NCBI RefSeq assembly: GCF_002214545.1 | Contig: NZ_CP015105.1 | Span: 1,860,001-1,924,000, forward strand | DNA: 64,000 nucleotides | DNA from: Thermococcus thioreducens | Lineage (GTDB): Archaea; Methanobacteriota_B; Thermococci; Thermococcales; Thermococcaceae | Direction: 5' to 3' | Part shown: positions 7,793-15,593 of the stretch, piece by piece | Layout of the letters: every line of letters starts with the position of its first letter | Position numbering within the stretch: the stretch's first letter is position 1 | The notes under the pieces: model-generated | What the model was told of the DNA's origin: nothing | Database searches by the model: none | What the model saw: the letters and a program-made list of their open reading frames with translations, nothing else | Made by a program: the position numbers and the translations under genes

Positions 7793-8593
7793 ATGTTCAC
7801 GGTCGAGGGGATATCAGAGCTGGTCAGGGGGATAAGGCGTGAGAACGGCTTTCCCGACAGCCCGTTCAGGATAGACGAGGTTCGCTACGACGAGGAGGAG
7901 GACAAGCTCTTCATAATCGCCCACGACAGAACCGACAAGAGCGTCGTCATAGGCAACAGCTTCGTCATCGGGAAGCTCCGCGAGAGGCTTGGAGTTAAGC
8001 AGGTCACCGTCTACTCAAACCTCGATCTGGAGATAAAAAGGGAGAAATTAGAGAAAGCCGAAAGGCTTGTTAAGGGGACAGAGCTTGAGTTCCTCCTCCC
8101 GATAATCGAGGCGGAGAAGAGGTTTCCACCGAGGAAGTGGCCCGACATCAGAGGAGACATCAAAACGCTCGTCTTCCTGAGCTTCAGCGCGAAAGCCCTG
8201 CTCGGCTTTGCCGAGCGGCTGAACCTTCCCTACGAGGCCGTTGGAATAAGATATTCCTTCCCGAGACTAAAGTACGAGCCTATCAAAGCTGAACCCAAAG
8301 AACTATTCTTTCCGGACGAAGGAAAACTGGTCGCCCTCGCAGAGGAGAGAGGAGCAAAGCTCGTCTTGGCGGATTTTCCCTTCGGCCTTAAGTCTGAGGG
8401 AGGGATTTATCTTCTCAATCCTTTCCGACTACTCCATATCGGCTTCTTCGAGCTGAAGTACCTGTTCGGCTCCGATATGCCGACCGTTTACGATAAAAAG
8501 GCGTTGATTAGATTCGTAACTTCCCTTACCTACGAAGGACTGATGGAGTCAACTGACGGGGCAAATCTAATCTGGAGGATGTGGAGAAAATGA
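7793..8593 (+). CDS. Conserved protein of unknown function
   Basis: 266 residues, soluble and mixed alpha/beta. It begins MFTVEGISELVRGIRRENGF. Visible features are an acidic-aromatic strand (YDEEEDKLFIIAHDRTDKSV, about 35-55), a basic helix near 80-95, and a C-terminal aromatic region (F-R-L-L-H-I-G-F-F-E-L-K-Y-L-F) ending in W-R-M-W-R-K. I do not recognise the family. GGGAGGG precedes the ATG, and an upstream TTG is rejected. A TATA-like CCTTAAAAG is near 7753. The stop overlaps the ATG of the kinase gene (ATGA), so the two are probably translated together. Confidence 0.75.
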   Translation: MFTVEGISELVRGIRRENGFPDSPFRIDEVRYDEEEDKLFIIAHDRTDKSVVIGNSFVIGKLRERLGVKQVTVYSNLDLEIKREKLEKAERLVKGTELEFLLPIIEAEKRFPPRKWPDIRGDIKTLVFLSFSAKALLGFAERLNLPYEAVGIRYSFPRLKYEPIKAEPKELFFPDEGKLVALAEERGAKLVLADFPFGLKSEGGIYLLNPFRLLHIGFFELKYLFGSDMPTVYDKKALIRFVTSLTYEGLMESTDGANLIWRMWRK

Positions 8594-9168
8594 TAGTGGG
8601 CGTCGTTGGAAAGATAGCCGCTGGAAAGACGACTGTCGCGAAGTTCTTCGAGGAGAAAGGCTTCTGCAGGGTTTCCTGCAGCGACCCCCTGATAGACCTG
8701 CTCACCCACAACGTCTCGGAATACTCGTGGATTCCGGAGCTGCCGGAGAAGGCCGAGCCCACCAGGGACAGGCTCATAGAGTTCGGGAAGTACCTGAAGG
8801 AGGAATATGGCGAGGACATACTCATAAGGCTCGCCGTGGACAAGATGAGGCACTGCGAAAAAGTAGTCATAGACGGCGTTCGCTCTCGGGAGGAGATAGA
8901 GGCCATCAAACGGCTCGGCGGAAAGGTCATCTACGTCGAGGCAAGCCGGAAGGTAAGGTTCGAGCGCCTGATGAAACGAAAGGCGAGTAAGGACAAGGGC
9001 ATAAAGAGCTTTGAGGACTTCAAGGCCATGGACGACGCCGAGGAGCGCTTATATCACACGAGCGAGCTGAAAGGCTTAGCCGACTACGTGATAGTCAACG
9101 AGGGAACCTTAGAAGAGCTGAGGGAGAAGGTGGAAAAGATAATTGAAGATGTCGCGGGGAAGGTTTAA
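8590..9168 (+). CDS. P-loop nucleotide kinase, dephospho-CoA kinase-like
   Basis: 192 residues. Walker A G-K-I-A-A-G-K-T-T is at residues about 7-15, a K-V-V-I-D-G-V-R-S-R Walker-B/substrate segment near 97, and an Arg-rich lid R-F-E-R-L-M-K-R-K near 125. This resembles the CoaE/adenylate-kinase fold. Archaeal CoA synthesis uses a different dephospho-CoA kinase, so the substrate here is unknown. It may act on a nucleotide or nucleoside. The start is the ATG overlapping the previous stop. Confidence 0.75.
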   Translation: MIVGVVGKIAAGKTTVAKFFEEKGFCRVSCSDPLIDLLTHNVSEYSWIPELPEKAEPTRDRLIEFGKYLKEEYGEDILIRLAVDKMRHCEKVVIDGVRSREEIEAIKRLGGKVIYVEASRKVRFERLMKRKASKDKGIKSFEDFKAMDDAEERLYHTSELKGLADYVIVNEGTLEELREKVEKIIEDVAGKV

Positions 9169-9201
9169 AGGGAGTTTCACCAAAGAAGATTGGGTGGAAC
9201 C

Positions 9202-9399
9202 ATGGAGGAGATCATAGAGGCCGTGTACGAGAACGGCGTTCTGAAGCCCCTAAAAAAACCCCATCTGCGCGATCATGAGAAAGTGAGGATAAAAATCATC
9301 GAAAGGGACTTAGATGAACTCCTTGATTCAATGGTCATCAGAAAGGTTGGGAAAATCGACTATAAGCGCCTGAAGGAGGCGTACTATGAGTCGTTCTGA
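9202..9399 (+). CDS. DUF104 (AF2212-like) antitoxin, VapB role
   Basis: 65 residues beginning MEEIIEAVYENGVLKPL, the characteristic DUF104 strand, followed by H-E-K-V-R-I-K-I and a C-terminal helical tail that should bind the toxin. GGGTGG precedes the ATG. It overlaps the PIN toxin gene by 14 bases, the standard toxin-antitoxin arrangement. By family it neutralises the PIN RNase and represses its own promoter. Confidence 0.88.
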   Translation: MEEIIEAVYENGVLKPLKKPHLRDHEKVRIKIIERDLDELLDSMVIRKVGKIDYKRLKEAYYESF

Positions 9400-9847
9400 A
9401 GTCTTTGTGGACTCATCGGTTTTCGTTGGTCTGCACCTTGGGGATCCACGGGCAAAGGCGCTCGTCAAGAAAGCCATAAATAAAGGACATACTCTGGTCA
9501 CGAACCTGGTAGTGTTTTCAGAGACAGTTTACAAGGTCATGTTTACCCTTGCCATTCAGGACGGCCTTAAAGGGGCATATGACCTCAAAAAGCATTTGAG
9601 AGACTACACTTTCGTGTATGGAAGGGTCAAGACAGCGCTTGAGGAACTCAGCGAGGCAGGGTTTTTGAAAATCGTCCCCATAAGCGAAAACACGATGAAG
9701 CTCGCATCCCAGCTTGGAGAGGACTATGAACTCCTACCAAACGATTCCCTCATCGCCGCGACGTGCAAAGAGCGTGAAATTGATCTGATTCTGACGTTTG
9801 ACTCCGACTTCAAGAGGATTCCCTTTCTAAAAACCTTCGAGGGATGA
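9386..9847 (+). CDS. PIN-domain RNase, VapC-type toxin
   Basis: 153 residues. PIN acidic residues are present: V-D-S-S (residue about 9), S-E-T (about 48), N-D-S-L-I-A-A (about 121) and T-F-D-S-D-F (about 138). This is the full Mg-binding set of VapC endoribonucleases, which cleave tRNA or rRNA in studied cases. It overlaps the DUF104 antitoxin gene upstream, and the DUF523-like gene follows within four bases, so that gene may be read from the same transcript. Confidence 0.88.
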   Translation: MSRSEVFVDSSVFVGLHLGDPRAKALVKKAINKGHTLVTNLVVFSETVYKVMFTLAIQDGLKGAYDLKKHLRDYTFVYGRVKTALEELSEAGFLKIVPISENTMKLASQLGEDYELLPNDSLIAATCKEREIDLILTFDSDFKRIPFLKTFEG

Positions 9848-9850
9848 ACC

Positions 9851-10429
9851 ATGAACCTCCTCATCATAGCCCCCTGCCTTTTAAGCCCCTTCTACGTCTA
9901 CCGCGGGCCTAAGGAGAAGGAGTATGAGACGGCCAGACTTTTGAGGGAGCTGATTGGAGAGCTCGGCGAGGACTGGCAGGTTCTCGCCTATCCCTGCCCC
10001 GAGTTCGAGGCAATGGGATGGCCAAGGGCACCTGCAAGCAGAGAAGTTTACGAGAGGCTCGGTATGCGCGAGAGGGCGAAGGTAATAGCAGACTTCATAG
10101 GGCGGGTTATAACCGAGGAAAGGCCGGAAAAGGTCGTCTTTCTCGGCGTTAAAGGCTCCCCGACCTGCGGCGTCTTCCACACGAGTTCGAGCGATCCGGA
10201 AGGCTATCCCTACAGGACCATGCAGGAGTTCTTCTACCTGAACAAGGAGGAGAGGCTGAAGCGTTCGAAGGAGCTGGTGATGGAGCAGAACTTCAGGCTC
10301 GTCCAGATGCCCGGAATACTGTTTGAAATTCTAATGGCGAGGTTCCCGGAGGCGGTTTACGTCGAGTTCGATAAGGAGGATATCGAGGGAAGCATCGAGG
10401 AGTTGAGGAATTCTTTAAACCGAGGATAA
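9851..10429 (+). CDS. DUF523-like (2-thiouracil desulfurase family) protein
   Basis: 192 residues. The N-terminus reads L-L-I-I-A-P-C-L-L-S-P with a conserved-type cysteine at about residue 9, then Y-P-C-P-E near 49 and G-S-P-T-C-G near 101. This Cys-Cys-Cys spacing with the G-V-K-G-S-P-T-C-G signature fits DUF523/2-thiouracil desulfurases, which bind an Fe-S cluster in studied members. The substrate in this organism is unknown. GGGATGAACC precedes the ATG, directly after the PIN stop. Confidence 0.6.
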   Translation: MNLLIIAPCLLSPFYVYRGPKEKEYETARLLRELIGELGEDWQVLAYPCPEFEAMGWPRAPASREVYERLGMRERAKVIADFIGRVITEERPEKVVFLGVKGSPTCGVFHTSSSDPEGYPYRTMQEFFYLNKEERLKRSKELVMEQNFRLVQMPGILFEILMARFPEAVYVEFDKEDIEGSIEELRNSLNRG

Positions 10430-10456
10430 CGGGAGGACACGGGAAATTTGACGCCA

Positions 10457-11806
10457 TCATGCCCTCGCTATTGCTCCCCTCACCAGCCTCTCAGCCTCCT
10501 CCATAAGCTCCTTTGCTTTCTCCTCGGTGTGGGCCTCCAGGGTTATGCGCATTATCGGTTCTGTTCCACTCGGCCTGAAGAGAATCCACCAATCACCGTT
10601 CTCAATCCTGACGCCGTCTATGTCTATGAGCCTCTTGTAATCGAAAGTCTTGAGGGCTTCCCTGGCGATTATCTCCATCGCTTTAGCTTTCTTCTCGTTG
10701 GGGCAGGGTATCTTTTTCCTTAACGTCACGTAGCGCGGGACTTCTTTAGCGAGTTCGCTAAGCGGGCCGAGCCTGTCAATCATCTCAAGAACTAAAGCAC
10801 CGGCGAAGATGCCATCGGGAGTCAGGTTCCACTTGGGCATTATCCAGGTCCCGCTCGGCTCGCCGCCGAAGACGCCGCCGTGCTTTGCCAGCTCCTCCGC
10901 GACGGCAACATCACCCACGCGCGTTCTGATGACCTCCCCACCAAGTGGTCTGACGTAGTCGTCGAGGGCAAAGCCCGCATCGACCGTCGTCACAATCTTG
11001 CCCTTCCCGAACTTCCTCAACATGTAGCCGGCTATAAGCGAGAGCATGACCTCGTACTCCACGAAGTTTCCCTCGTCATCGACTACTCCAATCCTGTCGG
11101 CGTCGCCGTCGTGCGCTATCCCAACGTCGGCCTTTATGGCCTTGACGGTCTTCGCCAGCATCGAGAGACTTTTAGCGTTCGGCTCAAGCTCCCTGACAAA
11201 GAAGCCGCTCGGGTGGGAGTTGAGCGAGATAACCTTATTTCCGAGCTCACGCTGGAGGTATGGGGAAACAACGCTCCCGGCACCGTTGCCGGAGTCAATG
11301 ACGACGGTGTAGGGGTTATCGAGGTGAACCATCTCAAGGGCTTTCCCTATGTACTCCTCCCTCGGGTCTGCCTTTCTGAGCGTTCCAAGTTCATTCCATG
11401 GAGCTTTTTTGAAGTTCCCGGATTCGAGAATGGCCTCAAGTTTGTCCTCCATTTCTGGAGTATATGCCATCCCGTTGGCCTGCCACACCTTTATTCCGTT
11501 GTATTGAGGGGGGTTGTGGCTGGCCGTTATCGTAACGCCCGCCCCTGCCCCGTAGAGCTTGATGGCGAAGCCTGTCAGGGGCGTTGGGGCCAAACCGATG
11601 TCTATAACGTCTATTCCCACCGATAGAAGCCCGCTTATTAAAGCCCTCTTCAGCATCTCGCCGCTCGTCCTTGTGTCCATGCCAACTACAACCGTCCCGG
11701 TTTCGAGGTAAGTTCCCAGAGCCCTGCCAACACTGAGGGCAAGCTCGGGGGTCAGCTTTTCGTTGACGACCTCTCGAATACCGCTGGTTCCGAAGTACTT
11801 CCCCAT
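10457..11806 (-). CDS. Phosphohexomutase (phosphoglucosamine/phosphomannomutase family)
   Basis: 449 residues. The catalytic phosphoserine loop [11 protein letters not shown] is at about 94-104 (Ser96), the metal loop D-G-D-A-D-R near 238, the sugar-specificity loop G-G-E-P-S-G near 322, and the phosphate-binding R-P-S-G-T-E-P near 410. It interconverts 6- and 1-phosphates of glucosamine or mannose for nucleotide-sugar synthesis. Family members in Thermococcales can be multifunctional, so the sugar is not assigned. GGTGGTCACC precedes ATG 11806. A TATA-like AAATTATAG lies on the minus strand near 11855. Confidence 0.9.
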   Translation of the reverse strand: MGKYFGTSGIREVVNEKLTPELALSVGRALGTYLETGTVVVGMDTRTSGEMLKRALISGLLSVGIDVIDIGLAPTPLTGFAIKLYGAGAGVTITASHNPPQYNGIKVWQANGMAYTPEMEDKLEAILESGNFKKAPWNELGTLRKADPREEYIGKALEMVHLDNPYTVVIDSGNGAGSVVSPYLQRELGNKVISLNSHPSGFFVRELEPNAKSLSMLAKTVKAIKADVGIAHDGDADRIGVVDDEGNFVEYEVMLSLIAGYMLRKFGKGKIVTTVDAGFALDDYVRPLGGEVIRTRVGDVAVAEELAKHGGVFGGEPSGTWIMPKWNLTPDGIFAGALVLEMIDRLGPLSELAKEVPRYVTLRKKIPCPNEKKAKAMEIIAREALKTFDYKRLIDIDGVRIENGDWWILFRPSGTEPIMRITLEAHTEEKAKELMEEAERLVRGAIARA

Positions 11807-11904
11807 GGTGACCACCTGTGAGAATGATGTAACCAGTCAGAAGGTAAAAGCTATAATTTTTTCGTCGATTGAAGAAACGCAAAGTGGAAAGCAGAAAAAA
11901 CAGC

Positions 11905-12288
11905 TCACTTCTTCACGAGCCTGTATATACCCACGGAAACCTCGTAGGAATCGACGTTCATTGGAGCCTTGTAGTCTATCCTCACCTGGAATCTCTGGGA
12001 AGAGCCGTAAATCATTTTCCCACCTTCGGATTCCGTTAGAACGTTCCCGTTCTCGTCGAGGATGCTTATCTTTTCGACTGTGCCTTCACTTTCCGCCTTT
12101 ATCAGGTACTTTCCGGGCTCAAGGACGTTGGAGAGGTAGAAGAAGTCTCCGCTGACGGTTTCGCTTTTGACCTCTACAGGAACCTGGTCGTAGGCGTTTT
12201 CGTAGTAGTACTGCATTCCAAAGACCCCGATGATGCCAATGAGTATCAGCAGAAAGAATCCACCGACGAGTTTCTTGATAATCCCCAT
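11905..12288 (-). CDS. Membrane-anchored extracytoplasmic protein
   Basis: 127 residues: MGIIKKLVGGFFLLILIG..., an N-terminal anchor helix (about 6-26), then an all-beta domain of roughly 95 residues outside the membrane (SGDFFYLSNVLEPGKYLIKA, ISILDENGNVLTES, YEVSVGIYRLVKK). The beta pattern resembles small jelly-roll or pre-peptidase-like domains, but no family is certain. GGAGGTGAGA before ATG 12288 decides the start. Last gene of the four-gene exported-protein operon; it starts inside the end of the previous gene. Confidence 0.75.
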   Translation of the reverse strand: MGIIKKLVGGFFLLILIGIIGVFGMQYYYENAYDQVPVEVKSETVSGDFFYLSNVLEPGKYLIKAESEGTVEKISILDENGNVLTESEGGKMIYGSSQRFQVRIDYKAPMNVDSYEVSVGIYRLVKK

Positions 12289-12301
12289 TTTCTCACCTCC
12301 T

Positions 12302-13042
12302 TCACTCCTTTTCAAGTTCGACTATCTTCACAGCATCCCCAAACTCCCCAGGAGAAAGTTCTCCGGAGAGGGCCTTCAGGAGAGCGTTGCTGGAAACGGA
12401 AACGCTGACGTTCCTCTCTCCGAGATAGAGGATCTCAACCCTTTCCACCCAGGGAGCGTCCTCCAGTATAGCAAGGCTCATCCTGGCGTAGTCCCTCCAG
12501 AAGGAGTCCTCTCCAGCAAGATACTCAAGGGAAACACTCGCTGTATCGTTCGTGACGGTTACATTGTGCACGAGTACATCGAAGAGGCCTAAGTCAGTCT
12601 CTATCCTGAACTCCGGCCTTCTAATGTCCTCAAAGACCGGATTGTCGAAGTCGCCGTTTTCTATTGTTAAAGCTAAGATGGGCTCCTCCCCGAAGTAAGC
12701 CTCCACCCTGATGTTCTCCGAGCCGTTTTCATGCTCCTTCTTCGCGAGGGCATACGCCACACCTATCAGGCTTTCGTCAATGACTTCTGTTTTGAACCGA
12801 ATGACCGTCCCGCTGTCAGAGGTGAGCACGGTGACGTTCTCAGCTATCGTTGTAGATCCTTCCGTTCCCGTGGAGGACGGGGTTTCGGTAACGCCGGAAG
12901 TCTCTCCAAGGCTGTTCGTCACGTTCTTGGCGGTGTCTATGAGTTGTTCGGGGCTTAGGTCGTCTGGAATCTGGAAGTCCCAGTTGAGGTACAGGTAGGC
13001 ACCTACGATTAGGAGGAGTACCAGGAGCAGCTTCCCCTTCAT
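12302..13042 (-). CDS. Membrane-anchored protein with Ser/Thr-rich linker
   Basis: 246 residues. A single N-terminal hydrophobic helix (about 4-20) anchors it outside the cell. A Thr/Ser/Gly-rich linker (V-T-E-T-P-S-S-T-G-T-E-G-S-T-T, about 50-66) is probably glycosylated and is followed by an alpha/beta domain with several N-x-T/S sites. Its ATG overlaps the stop of the 464-residue gene (ATGA), so translation is coupled. I do not recognise the domain. Third gene of the exported-protein operon. Confidence 0.75.
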   Translation of the reverse strand: MKGKLLLVLLLIVGAYLYLNWDFQIPDDLSPEQLIDTAKNVTNSLGETSGVTETPSSTGTEGSTTIAENVTVLTSDSGTVIRFKTEVIDESLIGVAYALAKKEHENGSENIRVEAYFGEEPILALTIENGDFDNPVFEDIRRPEFRIETDLGLFDVLVHNVTVTNDTASVSLEYLAGEDSFWRDYARMSLAILEDAPWVERVEILYLGERNVSVSVSSNALLKALSGELSPGEFGDAVKIVELEKE

Positions 13043-14433
13043 ATTACCCCCTCCTCGAAGAGCTTGTTGATGTAGAACCGTACCCTCGCTTCCTGGCTCT
13101 TAAAGTCGCCCTTGGAGTTCCTGTCGAGCATGTTGACCCTGTGCATCCCCATGGTGGTGTCACTCATCCCCTCTATCGTGTTCCTGATGACCTCGCGGTA
13201 CTTCATGCCGGCCTTTTTGTAGCGAATGGCAATCTCCGCAGTTTTTTCAAACTCCCACCTGTAGTCTTGAGCAAGGGTCTTCTTTATTGCCACGCCCATC
13301 GAGTTGAGGGCAATCTCTATAGGCTTCGTCCCGATGTTTGAAGGTACGGCGTTTTTGTAGGGCGACATCGCCTTCTCGCGGTTCTCTATGTCGGACATGC
13401 CGTTGTAGAGCGAGGCGCTCCTCTCGTCCACGTGCAGGTCTTTGGCGGTCTTCTTCACCATTTCATCGTCTGAGAAGACGTTGACCTCCTTGTCGGCCTT
13501 GAAGTAGTCCTTGAAGAGCCCCAGTGGCTTGGGAAGGTAGTTTGCTACTTGATCGATGAATGTATCGAGGGCCTTGTTGCCGTAGTACTTGGCCTTCCAG
13601 CCAAGGACTGAACCACCACCAGAATAGTCCGGGTTTGAGTTGACCACCCTGACGACCTCTCCCTTCGGCGTTTTGATGACCATAAAGCCGCCCCATTTTT
13701 CGCCGAGTCCCTTGAGCTTCTCGTTGGTATCCTTCATCCTCTTAACTGCCTCCTGACTCAGACCGGTTCCCGAAGTGCTTCCTGCCCCGGAGACATCAAC
13801 GGAGGCATTCACCGGAACCCTTACCGTGCTGTTGGGTATCCTGCTCAGGTAGAGGTTCAGCAGAACCGGGGCGATGCCCTCAAGGTTGCAGGCGTTTGTC
13901 CCCTCCTGGTAAGACGCCTCCGCGGTTACCCAGTAGTGGTCGTTAACCAGAGCCACATAGGTGTGCTTAATCGACGTGAACCCGCGGCCATCGAAGTACT
14001 TCTTGGTATACACGAACTTGAGGTCAGCGTACTCGGATCGCTCGCTAAACTCGTAGTGGTAGGATATTGTCCCCTCCTTCTCACCGCTCCAGAAGCCTAT
14101 GAGATCCTCCTCTCTGTCTGTGTAGTTCTTTCCCTGCTTGATGAACCATCTGAACTGCTCCACGGCCTCGTTATCGGTGTAGTATGTGACCATGACCTCG
14201 ATGTAGTTATTGTAATCGGGGCTGTGGTTGGCGCACATGAAGTCCTGATAGAAGTTGATGTAGTTCGAGCCCTCCCATCCGCCTCCCCCACCACCGTAGG
14301 AGATTATCAATCCAAGAGAGTTAGCTTCCTCCTTGGTTATCGAGGGCAACTGCTCTGGAAACCGGGAGGCAGAAACGGGTAAGGCAAGTAATAGCATAAC
14401 TCCCAGGAAAAGGACGGGTTTCTTTAACATCAT
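13039..14433 (-). CDS. Secreted protein of unknown function
   Basis: 464 residues. A signal peptide (KKPVLFLGVMLLLALPVSAS, about 4-23) is followed by a beta-rich domain to about 210 containing two cysteines (D-F-M-C near 68 and N-A-C-N near 182) that may pair. Then come a Ser/Gly linker (SGAGSTSGTG) and a helical Lys/Asp-rich C-terminal half. There is no C-terminal anchor, so it is released or held by partners. GGAGGTTGGC precedes two consecutive ATGs (14433, 14430). The first overlaps the stop of the 43-residue gene. No known family was recognised. Confidence 0.78.
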   Translation of the reverse strand: MMLKKPVLFLGVMLLLALPVSASRFPEQLPSITKEEANSLGLIISYGGGGGGWEGSNYINFYQDFMCANHSPDYNNYIEVMVTYYTDNEAVEQFRWFIKQGKNYTDREEDLIGFWSGEKEGTISYHYEFSERSEYADLKFVYTKKYFDGRGFTSIKHTYVALVNDHYWVTAEASYQEGTNACNLEGIAPVLLNLYLSRIPNSTVRVPVNASVDVSGAGSTSGTGLSQEAVKRMKDTNEKLKGLGEKWGGFMVIKTPKGEVVRVVNSNPDYSGGGSVLGWKAKYYGNKALDTFIDQVANYLPKPLGLFKDYFKADKEVNVFSDDEMVKKTAKDLHVDERSASLYNGMSDIENREKAMSPYKNAVPSNIGTKPIEIALNSMGVAIKKTLAQDYRWEFEKTAEIAIRYKKAGMKYREVIRNTIEGMSDTTMGMHRVNMLDRNSKGDFKSQEARVRFYINKLFEEGVI

Positions 14434-14561
14434 GCCAACCTCCGAAGAATCCCCAGAAACAACCTCGCGAGCAGGAGGAAAACTATAACTGCCCCAACAA
14501 GCAGGAAAAGCCCAAGTAATGGGCCAAGAACCTTCAAGCCCGTAAGTGGTTCAGGGGACAT
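14430..14561 (-). CDS. 43-residue single-helix membrane protein, first gene of the operon
   Basis: ATG 14561 with GGGAGTG eight bases upstream opens MSPEPLTGLKVLGPLLGLFL, continuing as one long hydrophobic helix (about 9-33) and a basic tail (A-R-L-F-L-G-I-L-R-R-L-A). The stop TGA overlaps the ATG of the 464-residue secreted protein. RBS, membrane character and the ATGA junction make this a convincing small gene that is easy to miss. The tail should face the cytoplasm by the positive-inside rule. Function unknown. Confidence 0.72.
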   Translation of the reverse strand: MSPEPLTGLKVLGPLLGLFLLVGAVIVFLLLARLFLGILRRLA

Positions 14562-14684
14562 ATATTCACACTCCCGATAAAACCTATCTCGCAGAAAAGG
14601 AAAGCGGGACAGGTTTTGCTTTTAGCATGTTACACATTAATGGGCAATAAGACTTTCGGAAAAGAAAATTCGAAATTGAAGAAA

Positions 14685-15470
14685 TTAAAGGTCATCTACC
14701 CGGAGTTTTTTCGCAAGTTCAACGAGTTTTCTGGCTCTTTCGGGTGAGACCTCGTTTTCAACTTTCCCATCGCGCTTTATAGAGGTGCCCACTATGAACG
14801 CATCTGCGTGCTTCCACAGCTCAGGAAGGTTGTCGTAGCTCGTTCCAGAACCCACAACCACAGGCACAGGTGAGATTTTCTTTGCGAGGGCGAGCTTTTC
14901 AACCTCGACCGGCTTTCCCGTCGCCCTGCCGCTGACAACGATGGCATCCGCTAATCCACGCTCGACGGTGTCCCTTACCGCATCCTCAAACTCGAAGAAG
15001 TGGACGGCGTGCTTGACATGGACGTCGGCGAAGACCTTTATCCCACTCGGGAGGAGCTTTCTGAGCCCTGCCAGCTCGTGGGCGATGCCCTCAATGAGGC
15101 CCTGGTCTGTGTAGGCTACACCGCTCAGCACGTTCACCCTTATGAAGTCAGCTTTAACCGCGTAGGCTATGGAGTATGAGGCAATTCCGTCGTTGCGGAG
15201 GACATTTATTCCCAGGGGCAAGCTCACCTCGTCACGGATTGCCTTGGCAACGGCTGTGAATGCCGCGACGGTCGTCTTGTCAACAAATTTTGGGAACGGG
15301 ACGTCGCCGAAGTTCTCGACCATTATCGCGTCGAAGCCCGCCTCCTCCAGCGTTTTAGCGTCCCTCAGGGCGGAATCAATGACCTCATCCAAGTTCCCAT
15401 CGTAGAGGTAGGAACCTGGGAGGGGTTTCAGGTGAACCATGCCTATGAGGGGCTTTCTCTCGAAGTCCAT
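14685..15470 (-). CDS. BtpA/SgcQ family TIM-barrel protein
   Basis: 261 residues. It begins with the family pattern I-G-M-V-H-L-K-P-L-P-G-S near residue 8, then I-M-V-E-N-F-G-D near 49, D-F-I-R-V-N-V near 108, and the phosphate-binding-like V-G-S-G-T-S-Y-D-N near 203. BtpA stabilises photosystem I in cyanobacteria; archaeal members have no established function and may act on a phosphorylated sugar or nucleoside. CCGGTGGTACT precedes the ATG. A TATA-like CCTTAACTA on the minus strand (near 15507) fits its own promoter. Confidence 0.85.
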   Translation of the reverse strand: MDFERKPLIGMVHLKPLPGSYLYDGNLDEVIDSALRDAKTLEEAGFDAIMVENFGDVPFPKFVDKTTVAAFTAVAKAIRDEVSLPLGINVLRNDGIASYSIAYAVKADFIRVNVLSGVAYTDQGLIEGIAHELAGLRKLLPSGIKVFADVHVKHAVHFFEFEDAVRDTVERGLADAIVVSGRATGKPVEVEKLALAKKISPVPVVVGSGTSYDNLPELWKHADAFIVGTSIKRDGKVENEVSPERARKLVELAKKLRVDDL

Positions 15471-15562
15471 AGTACCACCGGAGATGAGACGTCAGTGAGG
15501 TAGTTAAGGGTTTTGGAAGGTGGATGCATCGATGACCAAACTTTTACATCAATGAAAAGCCT

Positions 15563-15573
15563 TATATAACCCA
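15563..15573 (+). promoter_or_regulatory. TATA box of the transglutaminase-MoxR cluster
   Basis: CCTTATATAAC lies about 26 bases before ATG 15594, so the transcript is leaderless or nearly so, although a purine run (AGGAGAAG) lies between. It is the only clear promoter before the tightly packed genes up to 22857. Confidence 0.65.
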
Positions 15574-15593
15574 CAGGAGAAGTAGAAAATATC

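Noticed and set aside
11807-11904. ATGATG and CAGA strings suggesting a second C/D sRNA
   Set aside because: D and D' boxes missing and no consistent spacing.
15471-15593. C-box-like ATGA/GATGA runs upstream of the transglutaminase gene
   Set aside because: No CTGA boxes at valid distance on either strand; the region is explained by the two promoters.
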